This document shows positions 9,380 to 16,764 of a DNA stretch of 64,000 bases, in pieces. The number at the start of each line of letters is the position of its first letter. Position 1 is the first letter of the stretch. The position numbers were made by a program, and so were the translations under genes. The notes beneath the pieces were generated by a model. That model ran no database searches, was not told the origin of the DNA, and saw nothing but the letters and a program-made list of their open reading frames with translations. The stretch comes from Pseudomonas sp. S09G 359. Lineage in GTDB: Bacteria; Pseudomonadota; Gammaproteobacteria; Pseudomonadales; Pseudomonadaceae. The stretch spans positions 6,703,895-6,767,894 of the forward strand of contig NZ_CP025263.1 of assembly GCF_002843605.1 (NCBI RefSeq), in the 5' to 3' direction.

Positions 9380-10215
9380 AACGCTCTCCTGGCCAGGGCG
9401 GTGGCGCCCAGTTCACGGGCCTTGCTCAGTTCGGTGAGCAGCTCTTCGAACGGCGGAAAATGGTCATCGCGCTCCAACAAGGTCGAGACCGGCCCCAGGT
9501 GCTCAAGCGTCTGCTGATACAGCGCCCACACCGGATCACACACCGGGTGGTCATGGGTATCGACCACGTAATCGCCGTAGTCCATATGCCCGGCCAAGTG
9601 GAGTTGGCGGATGCTTTCGGGCGGCAAGCTGTGAATAAACGTCCAGGCATCAAAGCCATGGTTACGCGAACTGACATACACATTGTTCACGTCCAGCAAC
9701 AGCTGGCACCCGCTGAGATGCGCCAGGGCCTTGAGAAATTCCCACTCGGTAAATTCATCAGCCTTGGCGCGTACATAGCTGGAGACGTTTTCCAGCACCA
9801 ATGGCCGCTGCAGCACGTCCTGCACTTGGCGAACGCGGGCGGCCACGTGGTAGAGGCTTTCTTCGGTGTAAGGCAGCGGCAGCAGGTCATGCAACTGGTG
9901 CGCGCTGCCACGGCTCCAGCACAGGTGATCAGAAATCCACGCCGGCTGGATGCGCTCGGCCAGGGCTTTGATGTGTTTCAGGTAGTCGGTATCGAGGGCA
10001 TGCGGCCCACCGATGGACAGGGACACCCCGTGCATCACAAGGGGATAACGCTCGGCTATCGCGTCCAGGTAGTACAAGGCTTTGCCGCCCTGCACCAGAT
10101 AGTTCTCGGAGATCACTTCAAACCAATCCACGGCCGGCGACTGTTCAAGGATCTGCTGGTAGTACTCACTGCGTAAACCCAGGCCGTAACCCAGAGTTGG
10201 AAGGCAAGCGGACAT
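9370..10215 (-). CDS. bufB: DUF692 multinuclear non-heme iron oxidase (MNIO, BufB/HvfB-like)
   Basis: This 281-residue TIM-barrel enzyme of the DUF692 family acts on cysteines of RiPP precursors. Visible metal-ligand motifs are VMHGVSLSIGG, AWISDHLCW, LVLENVSSY, LLLDVNNVYVSS, LHLAGHMDYG, VDTHDHPVCDPVW and TLLERDDHFP, which are the His, Glu, Asp and Asn positions of a two- to three-iron site. The gene follows the Cys-rich precursor gene and overlaps bufC. By family knowledge the product converts precursor Cys residues to thiooxazole- or oxazolone-type groups that bind copper. That chemistry is inferred here, not visible. Confidence 0.92.
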   Translation of the reverse strand: MSACLPTLGYGLGLRSEYYQQILEQSPAVDWFEVISENYLVQGGKALYYLDAIAERYPLVMHGVSLSIGGPHALDTDYLKHIKALAERIQPAWISDHLCWSRGSAHQLHDLLPLPYTEESLYHVAARVRQVQDVLQRPLVLENVSSYVRAKADEFTEWEFLKALAHLSGCQLLLDVNNVYVSSRNHGFDAWTFIHSLPPESIRQLHLAGHMDYGDYVVDTHDHPVCDPVWALYQQTLEHLGPVSTLLERDDHFPPFEELLTELSKARELGATALARRALCA

Positions 10216-10237
10216 GACTCACTCCTGGGCAAAGTGT

Positions 10238-10266
10238 CCGCGGCGCTGGGGGGGCAGCCGCCGCGG
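10238..10266 (-). promoter_or_regulatory. Strong hairpin between bufferin precursor and MNIO genes
   Basis: An 8-base perfect stem (CCGCGGCG at 10238-10245 with CGCCGCGG at 10259-10266) is extended by CTG/CAG around a G-rich loop. It lies in the 68-base gap after the precursor stop. There is no run of T on the minus strand after it, so it looks less like a complete terminator than a partial terminator or 3'-end stabiliser. Either would give more precursor than enzyme. Confidence 0.6.
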
Positions 10267-10283
10267 TTGCACTCGTTGGCCGG

Positions 10284-10538
10284 TTACTCGCCGACTTTGC
10301 CGCCCGCCTTGGTGCAGGCATCGGCACTGGCCATGGCCTTGAAACCCTGGCCTTTGCATGAGCCCTGGCCTTTGCAGGCGTGGTCCTTGGTTTTGCAGTC
10401 GTTCTGGCCTTTGCAGGCGTTGATGCCGTAGCAGTGCACAGCGCTGTCGGCAGCCTGAGCCTGGGTAACGACACCCGCAAACAGAGTAGCGGCGGCCATT
10501 GCGAGAGCGGCACCAGCAGCGGCGGATTTAATGTTCAT
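10284..10538 (-). CDS. bufA: Bufferin-type RiPP precursor (BufA1/HvfA-like, DUF2282 group)
   Basis: This 84-residue secreted protein has a signal peptide (residues 1-29, ending TQAQA-A) and a short mature region with six Cys at about 36, 42, 48, 55, 61 and 75 in spaced units ([27 protein letters not shown]). This is the pattern of copper-buffering precursors modified by DUF692 enzymes. I choose ATG 10538 because GAGGA lies 8 bases upstream; an in-frame ATG at 10553 lacks such a site. About 70-95 bases upstream on the minus strand, TGTAACGG could be an ECF-type -35 element, but this is weak. The signal peptide is retained in the precursor, with modification thought to precede export. Confidence 0.88.
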   Translation of the reverse strand: MNIKSAAAGAALAMAAATLFAGVVTQAQAADSAVHCYGINACKGQNDCKTKDHACKGQGSCKGQGFKAMASADACTKAGGKVGE

Positions 10539-10655
10539 TGTTGTAGTCCTCATGATCGGTAGTGGAGCCGGTCTGAACGGATTGTTCAGTCTCGACATAC
10601 CACTAGAGTGAGGCCCCCTACCGCCGTTACAGCGGTGGGCAAATATTTCTAAAAA

Positions 10656-12536
10656 TTATTCTTCCAGCTTCAACAGCGGTTCCTGAAAGCGCAGCAAACG
10701 CCCGGCATTGCCCAGCACCAACAAGGTGCTGAGGTTATGCAACACCGCTGCAATCATCGCCCCTGCGGCGCCTAACCAGCCAAACGCGGCGAACACCACG
10801 ATGGCCAGGGTCCAGCCCAAACCAATGATCACGTTGACCTGCAACGTCTGCCGGCACTGGCGACTCAAGCGCACACAGGTGCCGAGACGACGCAGGTCAC
10901 TGCCGATCAACACCACGTCCGCCGAGGCCAGCGCGATATCCGCCCCGCCCGCCCCCATCGCCACGCCGACCACACCGGCCTTGAGCGCCAGGGAGTCATT
11001 GATGCCGTCGCCCACCACCATGGGCCGAAAACCGCTGCCGATCTCGCCCAACACGCGGTTGAGTTTGTCTTCCGGCAAGGCCTGGGCTTCGACGTCGCTG
11101 ATGCCCACCTCCAGCGCCAGGCTGTCGGCGACACTTTGGCGGTCGCCGGTCAGCAGTAATTGGCGGCCCAGGCCCAATTCCCGGAGTTCCTGCAAGGCCT
11201 GACGGGCTTCCGGCTTGACGCTGTCGGCCAGCAGCAGCCAGGCGAGGAATTGCCCGTTCAGCGCCAGCCCGGCAATCGGACCGTCGTGGTTCGGGACGGC
11301 CGTGGTGGCAATGTCCAATTGCTCGAACAACTCGGGGCGGCCCAGCGCGGCCTCGCCCTCTTCAGTTTGCGCAACAACGCCCAGGCCTTGGCGTTCGCGG
11401 ATGTCGGTCAGCGCTAACGGCCGCGTTCCCAACCCCGCCAGTGCGCGGCTGACCGGGTGGCTGCTGGCCGAGCCGAGGCTGGCCGCGAGGTTCAGCAACC
11501 CTTGGCGGTCTGGCGCGGTGGTCTCGATGGACTGCAACCGCAGGGTGCCAAAGGTCAGCGTGCCGGTCTTGTCGACCACCAGCGAGGTCAGGTCCGCCAA
11601 CTCTTCCAGGAACGCCGAGCTGCGAATCAAAATCCCATGGCGCGCCGCTACCGCAATCCCGGCAATCGCCGTGGCCGGTGCCGACAGCACCAGCGCACAC
11701 GGGCACGCCGCCACCAGCACGGCCAACATGGCCTGGGCGTCGTTGGTGACAAACCAGGTCACCGCCGCCAGCAACAACACCAGCACCATATAGCTGCCGG
11801 CATAGCGCTCCAGCAGCCGCGTGATCGGCGGCTTGGAGCGCTCGGCGTTCTGCATCAGCGCGATAACTTTGCCCAAGGTCGATTCAGTACCGGTGCGCGT
11901 CACCTCAAGGCGCAGCAAGCCATCGAGGTTGATCGCCCCACCAAACACCTGCACGCCCGCGCTGGCTTCCAGGGGCACCGACTCACCGGTGATCGGCGCC
12001 GTGTCCAGGCTCGCCTGGCCGGACAGCACCACGCCATCGGCGGGCACGCGGTCGCCGGCGCGCACTTCGACGATATCGCCGGTGTGCAGCGTGGCGTTGT
12101 CCACTTCAACAATACTGCCGTCGGCCTGCACCCGGCGCGCATGGCTGCGGGTCAGTTTGCCGAGGGCGTGGATCGCTTCCTGGGAGCCGATCACACTGCG
12201 CTCTTCCAGTACATGGCCAAAGATCATGATGATCGGCAGCAGTGCGGCGGTCAGCAGGTCGCCGGTGGCCCACGCGCCCATCATCGCCAGCGCGATCAGT
12301 TGGTCGGTGATGCCGTGCAGGCTCGGAAAGCGCAGGCTGTACCAGGCCGACCGCATCACCGGCACCGCCACCAGCAGGGACGCCACGCCGAGCAACAACT
12401 GGCTCACGCCACTCTGGTCCGGCGCCAGCCAGCGCCACACCAGGCCCAATATCAGCAGGCCCAAGGCCAACATGGCCAAGGTCAATTGCCGGGCAGCGCT
12501 GCGCTGCTCGGCGGAGGTCAGCATGGGTGCGCTCAT
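10656..12536 (-). CDS. P1B-type heavy-metal ATPase without N-terminal metal-binding domain
   Basis: This is a 626-residue inner-membrane pump. Motifs in order are the actuator TGES (183-186), the transmembrane metal site CPC (278-280, ACPCALVLSAP), phosphorylation site DKTGTLT (D322), the HP dipeptide of soft-metal ATPases (360-361, SSHPVSRA) and GDGINDSLAL. No CxxC heavy-metal domain precedes the first helix. The last helix carries HNLSTLLVLGNAGRLL, which fits neither the copper (N...MxxS) nor the classic zinc (DxG) signature, so the metal is open. Its ATG overlaps the stop of the preceding SPFH gene by 4 bases, so the pump is coupled to three SPFH membrane proteins. Confidence 0.9.
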   Translation of the reverse strand: MSAPMLTSAEQRSAARQLTLAMLALGLLILGLVWRWLAPDQSGVSQLLLGVASLLVAVPVMRSAWYSLRFPSLHGITDQLIALAMMGAWATGDLLTAALLPIIMIFGHVLEERSVIGSQEAIHALGKLTRSHARRVQADGSIVEVDNATLHTGDIVEVRAGDRVPADGVVLSGQASLDTAPITGESVPLEASAGVQVFGGAINLDGLLRLEVTRTGTESTLGKVIALMQNAERSKPPITRLLERYAGSYMVLVLLLAAVTWFVTNDAQAMLAVLVAACPCALVLSAPATAIAGIAVAARHGILIRSSAFLEELADLTSLVVDKTGTLTFGTLRLQSIETTAPDRQGLLNLAASLGSASSHPVSRALAGLGTRPLALTDIRERQGLGVVAQTEEGEAALGRPELFEQLDIATTAVPNHDGPIAGLALNGQFLAWLLLADSVKPEARQALQELRELGLGRQLLLTGDRQSVADSLALEVGISDVEAQALPEDKLNRVLGEIGSGFRPMVVGDGINDSLALKAGVVGVAMGAGGADIALASADVVLIGSDLRRLGTCVRLSRQCRQTLQVNVIIGLGWTLAIVVFAAFGWLGAAGAMIAAVLHNLSTLLVLGNAGRLLRFQEPLLKLEE

Positions 12537-13567
12537 TGTTCGGCTCCCTGGATGATCAAGCGGGAGTCGTCTTTAGGGTCGACCGTGGTAACAGAGCCGG
12601 CCTGGCCGAGAATCTTCGGCAAGCGCTCGCGGTACAGGCGCAACAGCAAGCCCGGGTCTTTCACCTGGGCCAGGCTGGCAACGGCTGCGGTTTGCGCCTG
12701 GGCATTGGCCAGGCGCTCGCTGGCCTGGGCGTGGGCCACTTGCACCAGGCGGTCGGCCTGCTGGTTGGCGGTCTGGGTAAGTTTTTCCGCGTCGGTGCGC
12801 GCGTTGGCCACGGCTTTGTCGGCTTGCTGGCTGGCGGTGAGCACCGCATTGAAGGCATTCACCGCCGGGCCCGGCAGACTCGATTGCACGTCGACGCGGG
12901 TAGCTTCGATGCCCAAGCCCAAGCCGGCGGAGGTCAACTCCGCCAGGCGTTTATTGATGCCTTGCACCAGGTCACCGCGCAGCCGTTCGCGGCGTTCGGC
13001 GGCGCCGTTGTCGGTGCCGATCAGCTCCGGGCGCGCTACCAGGATTGTGTCCAGGTCACGTGCGGCCGTCAGCGCCACTGCGCTGCGCGTCACCAGGCGA
13101 TCCAGCGCGGGCAGCACATGCGCGCCCTGCAACACAAAGGCATAGGGCTCGGTGACCTTGTAGAACACCCGTACATCCAGCTGCACCACGCCGGCGTCGC
13201 CGGTCAGCAGGTAACCGGAGCCAGCCAGGGCATCGCTGAGCGGCGTAGCGAATGTCGCCACGCGGTCGGCCTGCACCGCCGCATCGGAGCGCAGCAGGTT
13301 TTCCACCCGCCGCTCGATCACGCGATCGGCCGCCGGCAACAGCACCACCTGCTCGAACGGCTGTGGCCAGGCCAGCAGCAGGCCGGCATTCTGGATGCGG
13401 TCCAGGGCACCGAAATGCAGGACCACGGCGCGGTTCTGCGGGTCGATCTGGCGCACATTGGAAAACGCCCAGGCCAGCGCGGCCAACACGGTCACCGCGT
13501 ACAGCGCCAGGAAGGTCAGGCGCCCGGCCTGAATCCAGGGGCTGTCCGGGCTGTGGCGCTCGGTCAT
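12533..13567 (-). CDS. SPFH/Band 7 membrane protein (HflK/HflC-like), third gene of the ATPase operon
   Basis: This 344-residue protein has one N-terminal transmembrane helix (about residues 16-38) followed by a Band 7 domain (IDPQNRAVVLHFGAL...LLLAWPQPFEQVVLLPAADR, DVRVFYKVTEPYAFV). A long Ala/Gln-rich helical region follows (SQQADKAVANARTDAEKLTQ and onward), the coiled coil by which SPFH proteins form large cages. Housekeeping HflK/HflC regulate FtsH, but no hflX, hfq or ftsH lies nearby, so this is an accessory set. It overlaps its upstream SPFH neighbour and the downstream ATPase by 4 bases each. Role inferred: membrane scaffold for the pump. Confidence 0.85.
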   Translation of the reverse strand: MTERHSPDSPWIQAGRLTFLALYAVTVLAALAWAFSNVRQIDPQNRAVVLHFGALDRIQNAGLLLAWPQPFEQVVLLPAADRVIERRVENLLRSDAAVQADRVATFATPLSDALAGSGYLLTGDAGVVQLDVRVFYKVTEPYAFVLQGAHVLPALDRLVTRSAVALTAARDLDTILVARPELIGTDNGAAERRERLRGDLVQGINKRLAELTSAGLGLGIEATRVDVQSSLPGPAVNAFNAVLTASQQADKAVANARTDAEKLTQTANQQADRLVQVAHAQASERLANAQAQTAAVASLAQVKDPGLLLRLYRERLPKILGQAGSVTTVDPKDDSRLIIQGAEQ

Positions 13568-14553
13568 GGCTGAACGTCCTTGGGCCCGTCGACCAACGCG
13601 CGGAATGGCGCCGCGTCGGTGCGCAGGATTATTTTGGTACCCGGCGTGACCACCGTACCCAGGGTGTCCAAGGAACGCAGCAAGTTGTACAACTGCGGGT
13701 TGCCGGCGTAGGCACGGCCATAGATCTGCGCCGCTTCAACCCGCGATTGCGCTTCGATATCGGCGGCTTTCACTGTGGCATCGGCCTGCACGATGCGCGC
13801 ATCACGCTCGGCGGCGGAGCGGATCTGCGCCGCTTCACGCTTGCCCACGGCGGTGCGTTCGGTGGCGATGGTTTCACGCTCGGCGCGCATGCGGTCGACC
13901 GTGGCGGTTAGGGTTACCGAGGGCAAGGTCAGCCGCTCGATACCCACCTGGGCCACACGCACGCCATAGGTGGTGAGCAATTGTTGATCAATCTGCTGAC
14001 GCAACTGCGCCTCGAAATCGGCGATGCGCACCTGGCTGGCGTCGGTGTTGATCAGGCTGGACAGATCAAAGCTGGCCGCCGTGGTTTCCAGCGCCGAGCC
14101 GACAAAGGTGCGGATCTGCCGCGCCGCCTCATCCGGCTGGTTCTGCACCGCGCGCATAAAGCGCTGCACATTGTCGGCATCGCCCTGCACCTGCCACGCC
14201 ACATAGGCCTGCACGATGATGCGCAAGCCATCGCGGGTGCCCACATCCTGCAAGCCGCTGGAGGTGGTGCGCAGGCGCAAGTCCACCGGGATCGCCGCTT
14301 CGAACGGCGCCGGCCAGCGCCAGCCCAGGCCCGGCTCCAGCAGCACCCGCGACGGGTTGCCGAAACGCGTGATCACCGTGGCTTCACCGGAACGCACCTG
14401 CACCAGGCTCGCCGCCGCTACGGCAAACAGCACCAGCAACAGCGCCCAGGCCATGCGCCGCCAAGGGAACGGGCCGGCCGCCTGCTCATCGCCGTGATGA
14501 TGGTGGTGGTGATGGCCATGATGATGACCGTGATCGTGAGAATGAGCGCTCAA
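13564..14553 (-). CDS. SPFH/Band 7 protein (HflC/HflK-like) with His-rich N-terminal tail
   Basis: This 329-residue protein begins with an unusual tail in which 13 of the first 20 residues are His (H4, H6, H8, H10-12, H14-20), followed by Gly-Asp-Glu. A transmembrane helix (about residues 31-52) and a Band 7 domain follow (VRSGEATVITRFGNPSRVLLEPGLGWRWPAP, VAWQVQGDADNVQRFM), then a helical region rich in ERE, AER and AEA. The His tail precedes the membrane helix and should bind divalent metal; topology suggests it is cytoplasmic (inference). It starts 12 bases after the upstream SPFH gene and overlaps the next SPFH gene by 4 bases. Confidence 0.87.
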   Translation of the reverse strand: MSAHSHDHGHHHGHHHHHHHGDEQAAGPFPWRRMAWALLLVLFAVAAASLVQVRSGEATVITRFGNPSRVLLEPGLGWRWPAPFEAAIPVDLRLRTTSSGLQDVGTRDGLRIIVQAYVAWQVQGDADNVQRFMRAVQNQPDEAARQIRTFVGSALETTAASFDLSSLINTDASQVRIADFEAQLRQQIDQQLLTTYGVRVAQVGIERLTLPSVTLTATVDRMRAERETIATERTAVGKREAAQIRSAAERDARIVQADATVKAADIEAQSRVEAAQIYGRAYAGNPQLYNLLRSLDTLGTVVTPGTKIILRTDAAPFRALVDGPKDVQP

Positions 14554-14565
14554 CAGACAGACTCC

Positions 14566-16470
14566 TTATTGAACGGCTTTACGCGGCACCGAGGGATCGG
14601 CCGGCAAGGTAAAAGAACGCAGATCGATCGTCGGTGCGCCATCGGCGCCCAGGCGGTGATCCAGAATCAGCAGCTTGGCGTGGGCCAGGCCCTGGCTGAG
14701 TTGGCCCAGGTACTGCTCCAGCACGAAGGCGCGACCAGCGCTGGCATAGGCTTTTTGCTCGGCGGCAAAACGCAGGTCGGCGGCCTGGGCGCCGGCACTC
14801 ACCTCACGGGCGGTGGCCAACGCCTGGTCGCGGGCGGTGCTGGCTTGCAGCAAGGCCTGGTTCGTCTGTTCACCGGCGGCGCCGCGCTCGCGGGAGATCA
14901 ACGCCTGGGCGCCGATCTGTGCCGCTTGCACACCGTGGTAGGCGTTGGCGGCACCGGCCGGCGGGTGGATGGCTTCCACCACGGTGGCGAGGATTTCCAC
15001 GCCGCTGTCGAGTTTGTGCAGATCGGCTTGCACCGCGCGGCCGATTTCGTCGGCCAGACGCGTGCGTTGTTCGCCGAGCAATTCATCCAGGGTACGCGAG
15101 GCAAAATCGTGCACCAGAATGCGGCTGGCAGTGCTGCGGATCAGGGTCGGCACATCCGCGCTGTTATAGGTGGCGGCCAGCGCGGCCCGGTCAGTGAGGC
15201 CGATGCGGTAGACGAACCGCACATCCATATTGACGATCTGGAAGCTCTGCTTGTCGCCGCTGCTGCTGGCGATCACCTGGGATTTGTCGTTGACATGGCT
15301 GGCGTCCCAGAGTCGATTGGCAATCGCGGGCGGCGGGCCTTCGGCGGGCGCCAGGTCAGGTTTTGCAGCCTCGCTGACGCTGGTGGCCAGTTCGTGTACC
15401 ACGCCATTTTCCACGCTGATCACACGGCCCAGCGGCCACGGCAACCCGGCATGCAGGCCCGGGCCAAAGACTTCCACGGGTTTGCCAAAGCGCTCATAAA
15501 TCCCACGAGCTTGCAGGGGTACTTCGTGCACGCCGGTCAGCGCCCAGCCGACGGCCAGCACCACCAGCAACACGGGCAAAAACGCCCGGCGCATGTAGGT
15601 AAAAGCCCAGATCTGGCGCAGGTCGATGCCGAAGCGGTTGTGCAATTCATGCTGCAAGGCGAGCAGGGGTTGGGGTGGCCAGCGCAGCAGGTCGGCGATA
15701 AAACTCTGCGCCATCAACCGCGGTTCGAGGCGTGGCTGGCGTGGGCTGAACAGCGACAGCACGGCCCTTAATAAAAACTCCAGCGCCACCAGCGCTGGCA
15801 ACAGACCAACCAGTGTCGCCAGGCGCAGCGGCCAGACCGACTCCGCGCCCGCAAACAGCAGGCAAATCGCACTGATCACCAGGCACACAATCGCCACCCG
15901 GCTCAACTGCGCCAGTTGCCCAGCTTCCGGCCATTGCGCAGCAGTTTCCTGGGCCAGGCGACGCTCGAACACCAGCAAGCCAAACGCCAGGGCCAAGCCC
16001 AGCGCAGCGCCGATGCTGGCGGATTGACCGACCGCCGCAGCCGGCAAGGCCAGGTTCCAGAACTCGATAATGCTGACCAGCGCCAGCAGCGACCACCCCG
16101 CGAGCCACAGCACCGGCGCGCCAATCTGCCCGACAACGCGGCCCAGCGCACGTGCGTAGCGGCCCGCGTCTTCACCCGGCAACTCAGCCGCCGGTTCTTC
16201 CAGCGCCTGGGCGCGCCAGTCGGCCACCCACCACGCCGACTGCAACCCGGCCACCAACACCAGCAACGCGCACGCACAGTTGATCAACACCACGGGCCAG
16301 ACCGACAGCGGCGCAAACAGTGCAACAAACAGCGCCAGCACCCAACCCGCAACCGCCAGCACCGTCAGGCTGATCCCGGCTTGCCGCAACCGGCGTGCAT
16401 GGAACACCCCTTGTTGAAAACGCGCGAGGCCCTCAACCGAGGCGCCGTCAGCTTCCAGATCCAATTGCAT
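14566..16470 (-). CDS. Large SPFH/HflK-like protein with polytopic N-terminal domain
   Basis: This 634-residue protein is far longer than housekeeping HflK (about 400). The first ~320 residues hold roughly six to seven hydrophobic helices (for example SLTVLAVAGWVLALFVALF, VLWLAGWSLLALVSIIEFW, VLLVVLAVGWALTGV). The SPFH domain follows (VPLQARGIYERFGKPVEVFGPGLHAGLPWPLG, VNMDVRFVYRIGLTDRAALAATY), then a coiled-coil C-terminus rich in ARE, AEQ and ALAT. I prefer ATG 16470; a GTG at 16491 is also in frame. It is the first gene of the four-gene unit with the P1B ATPase and should define the membrane platform. Its function is not established. Confidence 0.82.
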   Translation of the reverse strand: MQLDLEADGASVEGLARFQQGVFHARRLRQAGISLTVLAVAGWVLALFVALFAPLSVWPVVLINCACALLVLVAGLQSAWWVADWRAQALEEPAAELPGEDAGRYARALGRVVGQIGAPVLWLAGWSLLALVSIIEFWNLALPAAAVGQSASIGAALGLALAFGLLVFERRLAQETAAQWPEAGQLAQLSRVAIVCLVISAICLLFAGAESVWPLRLATLVGLLPALVALEFLLRAVLSLFSPRQPRLEPRLMAQSFIADLLRWPPQPLLALQHELHNRFGIDLRQIWAFTYMRRAFLPVLLVVLAVGWALTGVHEVPLQARGIYERFGKPVEVFGPGLHAGLPWPLGRVISVENGVVHELATSVSEAAKPDLAPAEGPPPAIANRLWDASHVNDKSQVIASSSGDKQSFQIVNMDVRFVYRIGLTDRAALAATYNSADVPTLIRSTASRILVHDFASRTLDELLGEQRTRLADEIGRAVQADLHKLDSGVEILATVVEAIHPPAGAANAYHGVQAAQIGAQALISRERGAAGEQTNQALLQASTARDQALATAREVSAGAQAADLRFAAEQKAYASAGRAFVLEQYLGQLSQGLAHAKLLILDHRLGADGAPTIDLRSFTLPADPSVPRKAVQ

Positions 16471-16498
16471 CCACTCAACGCCCGTCCGCACACAATTA

Positions 16499-16511
16499 GT
16501 TACGATATAAC
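16499..16511 (-). promoter_or_regulatory. Zur-box-like palindrome upstream of the SPFH/ATPase operon
   Basis: GTTACGATATAAC matches the gammaproteobacterial Zur core GTTATAATATAAC at 11 of 13 positions and lies about 29 bases before ATG 16470 of the first SPFH gene. An AT-rich segment around it (TATATCGTAACTAAT on the minus strand) could be the -10 region, which would fit repression. The match is short, and outside the core the consensus flanks (AAAT, ATTT) are not present. Confidence 0.35.
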
Positions 16512-16764
16512 ACGCAGCGTGAAATTTTTGTTTGGTGAGGGCAGAACTCTTAACTACCGCACCTTCTAACGGCCCTGAAAATATTCTGTGTTCTCGAAAA
16601 ATCAGCTACCTAGCCGAACGGTCAGTTGTTCGGTACTGCGCGATTCAGCACCATCCGCCCCCACGCCATTCAGGCGCTCTCCCACCGGCATCACTCAATT
16701 AACACGACGGTGTTTGAGTCTTTCTGCACGCTAAAAAAGGAAGTGATATGGAAGGCACCCACCT

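Noticed and set aside
11457..13145. Plus-strand open frame of 562 codons across the P1B ATPase and SPFH genes
   Set aside because: It is opposite two genes with intact catalytic or family motifs and has no domain of its own.
13981..15771. Plus-strand open frame of 596 codons across the SPFH genes
   Set aside because: It is a shadow of the minus-strand SPFH genes, with no ribosome site, no motifs and low-complexity composition.
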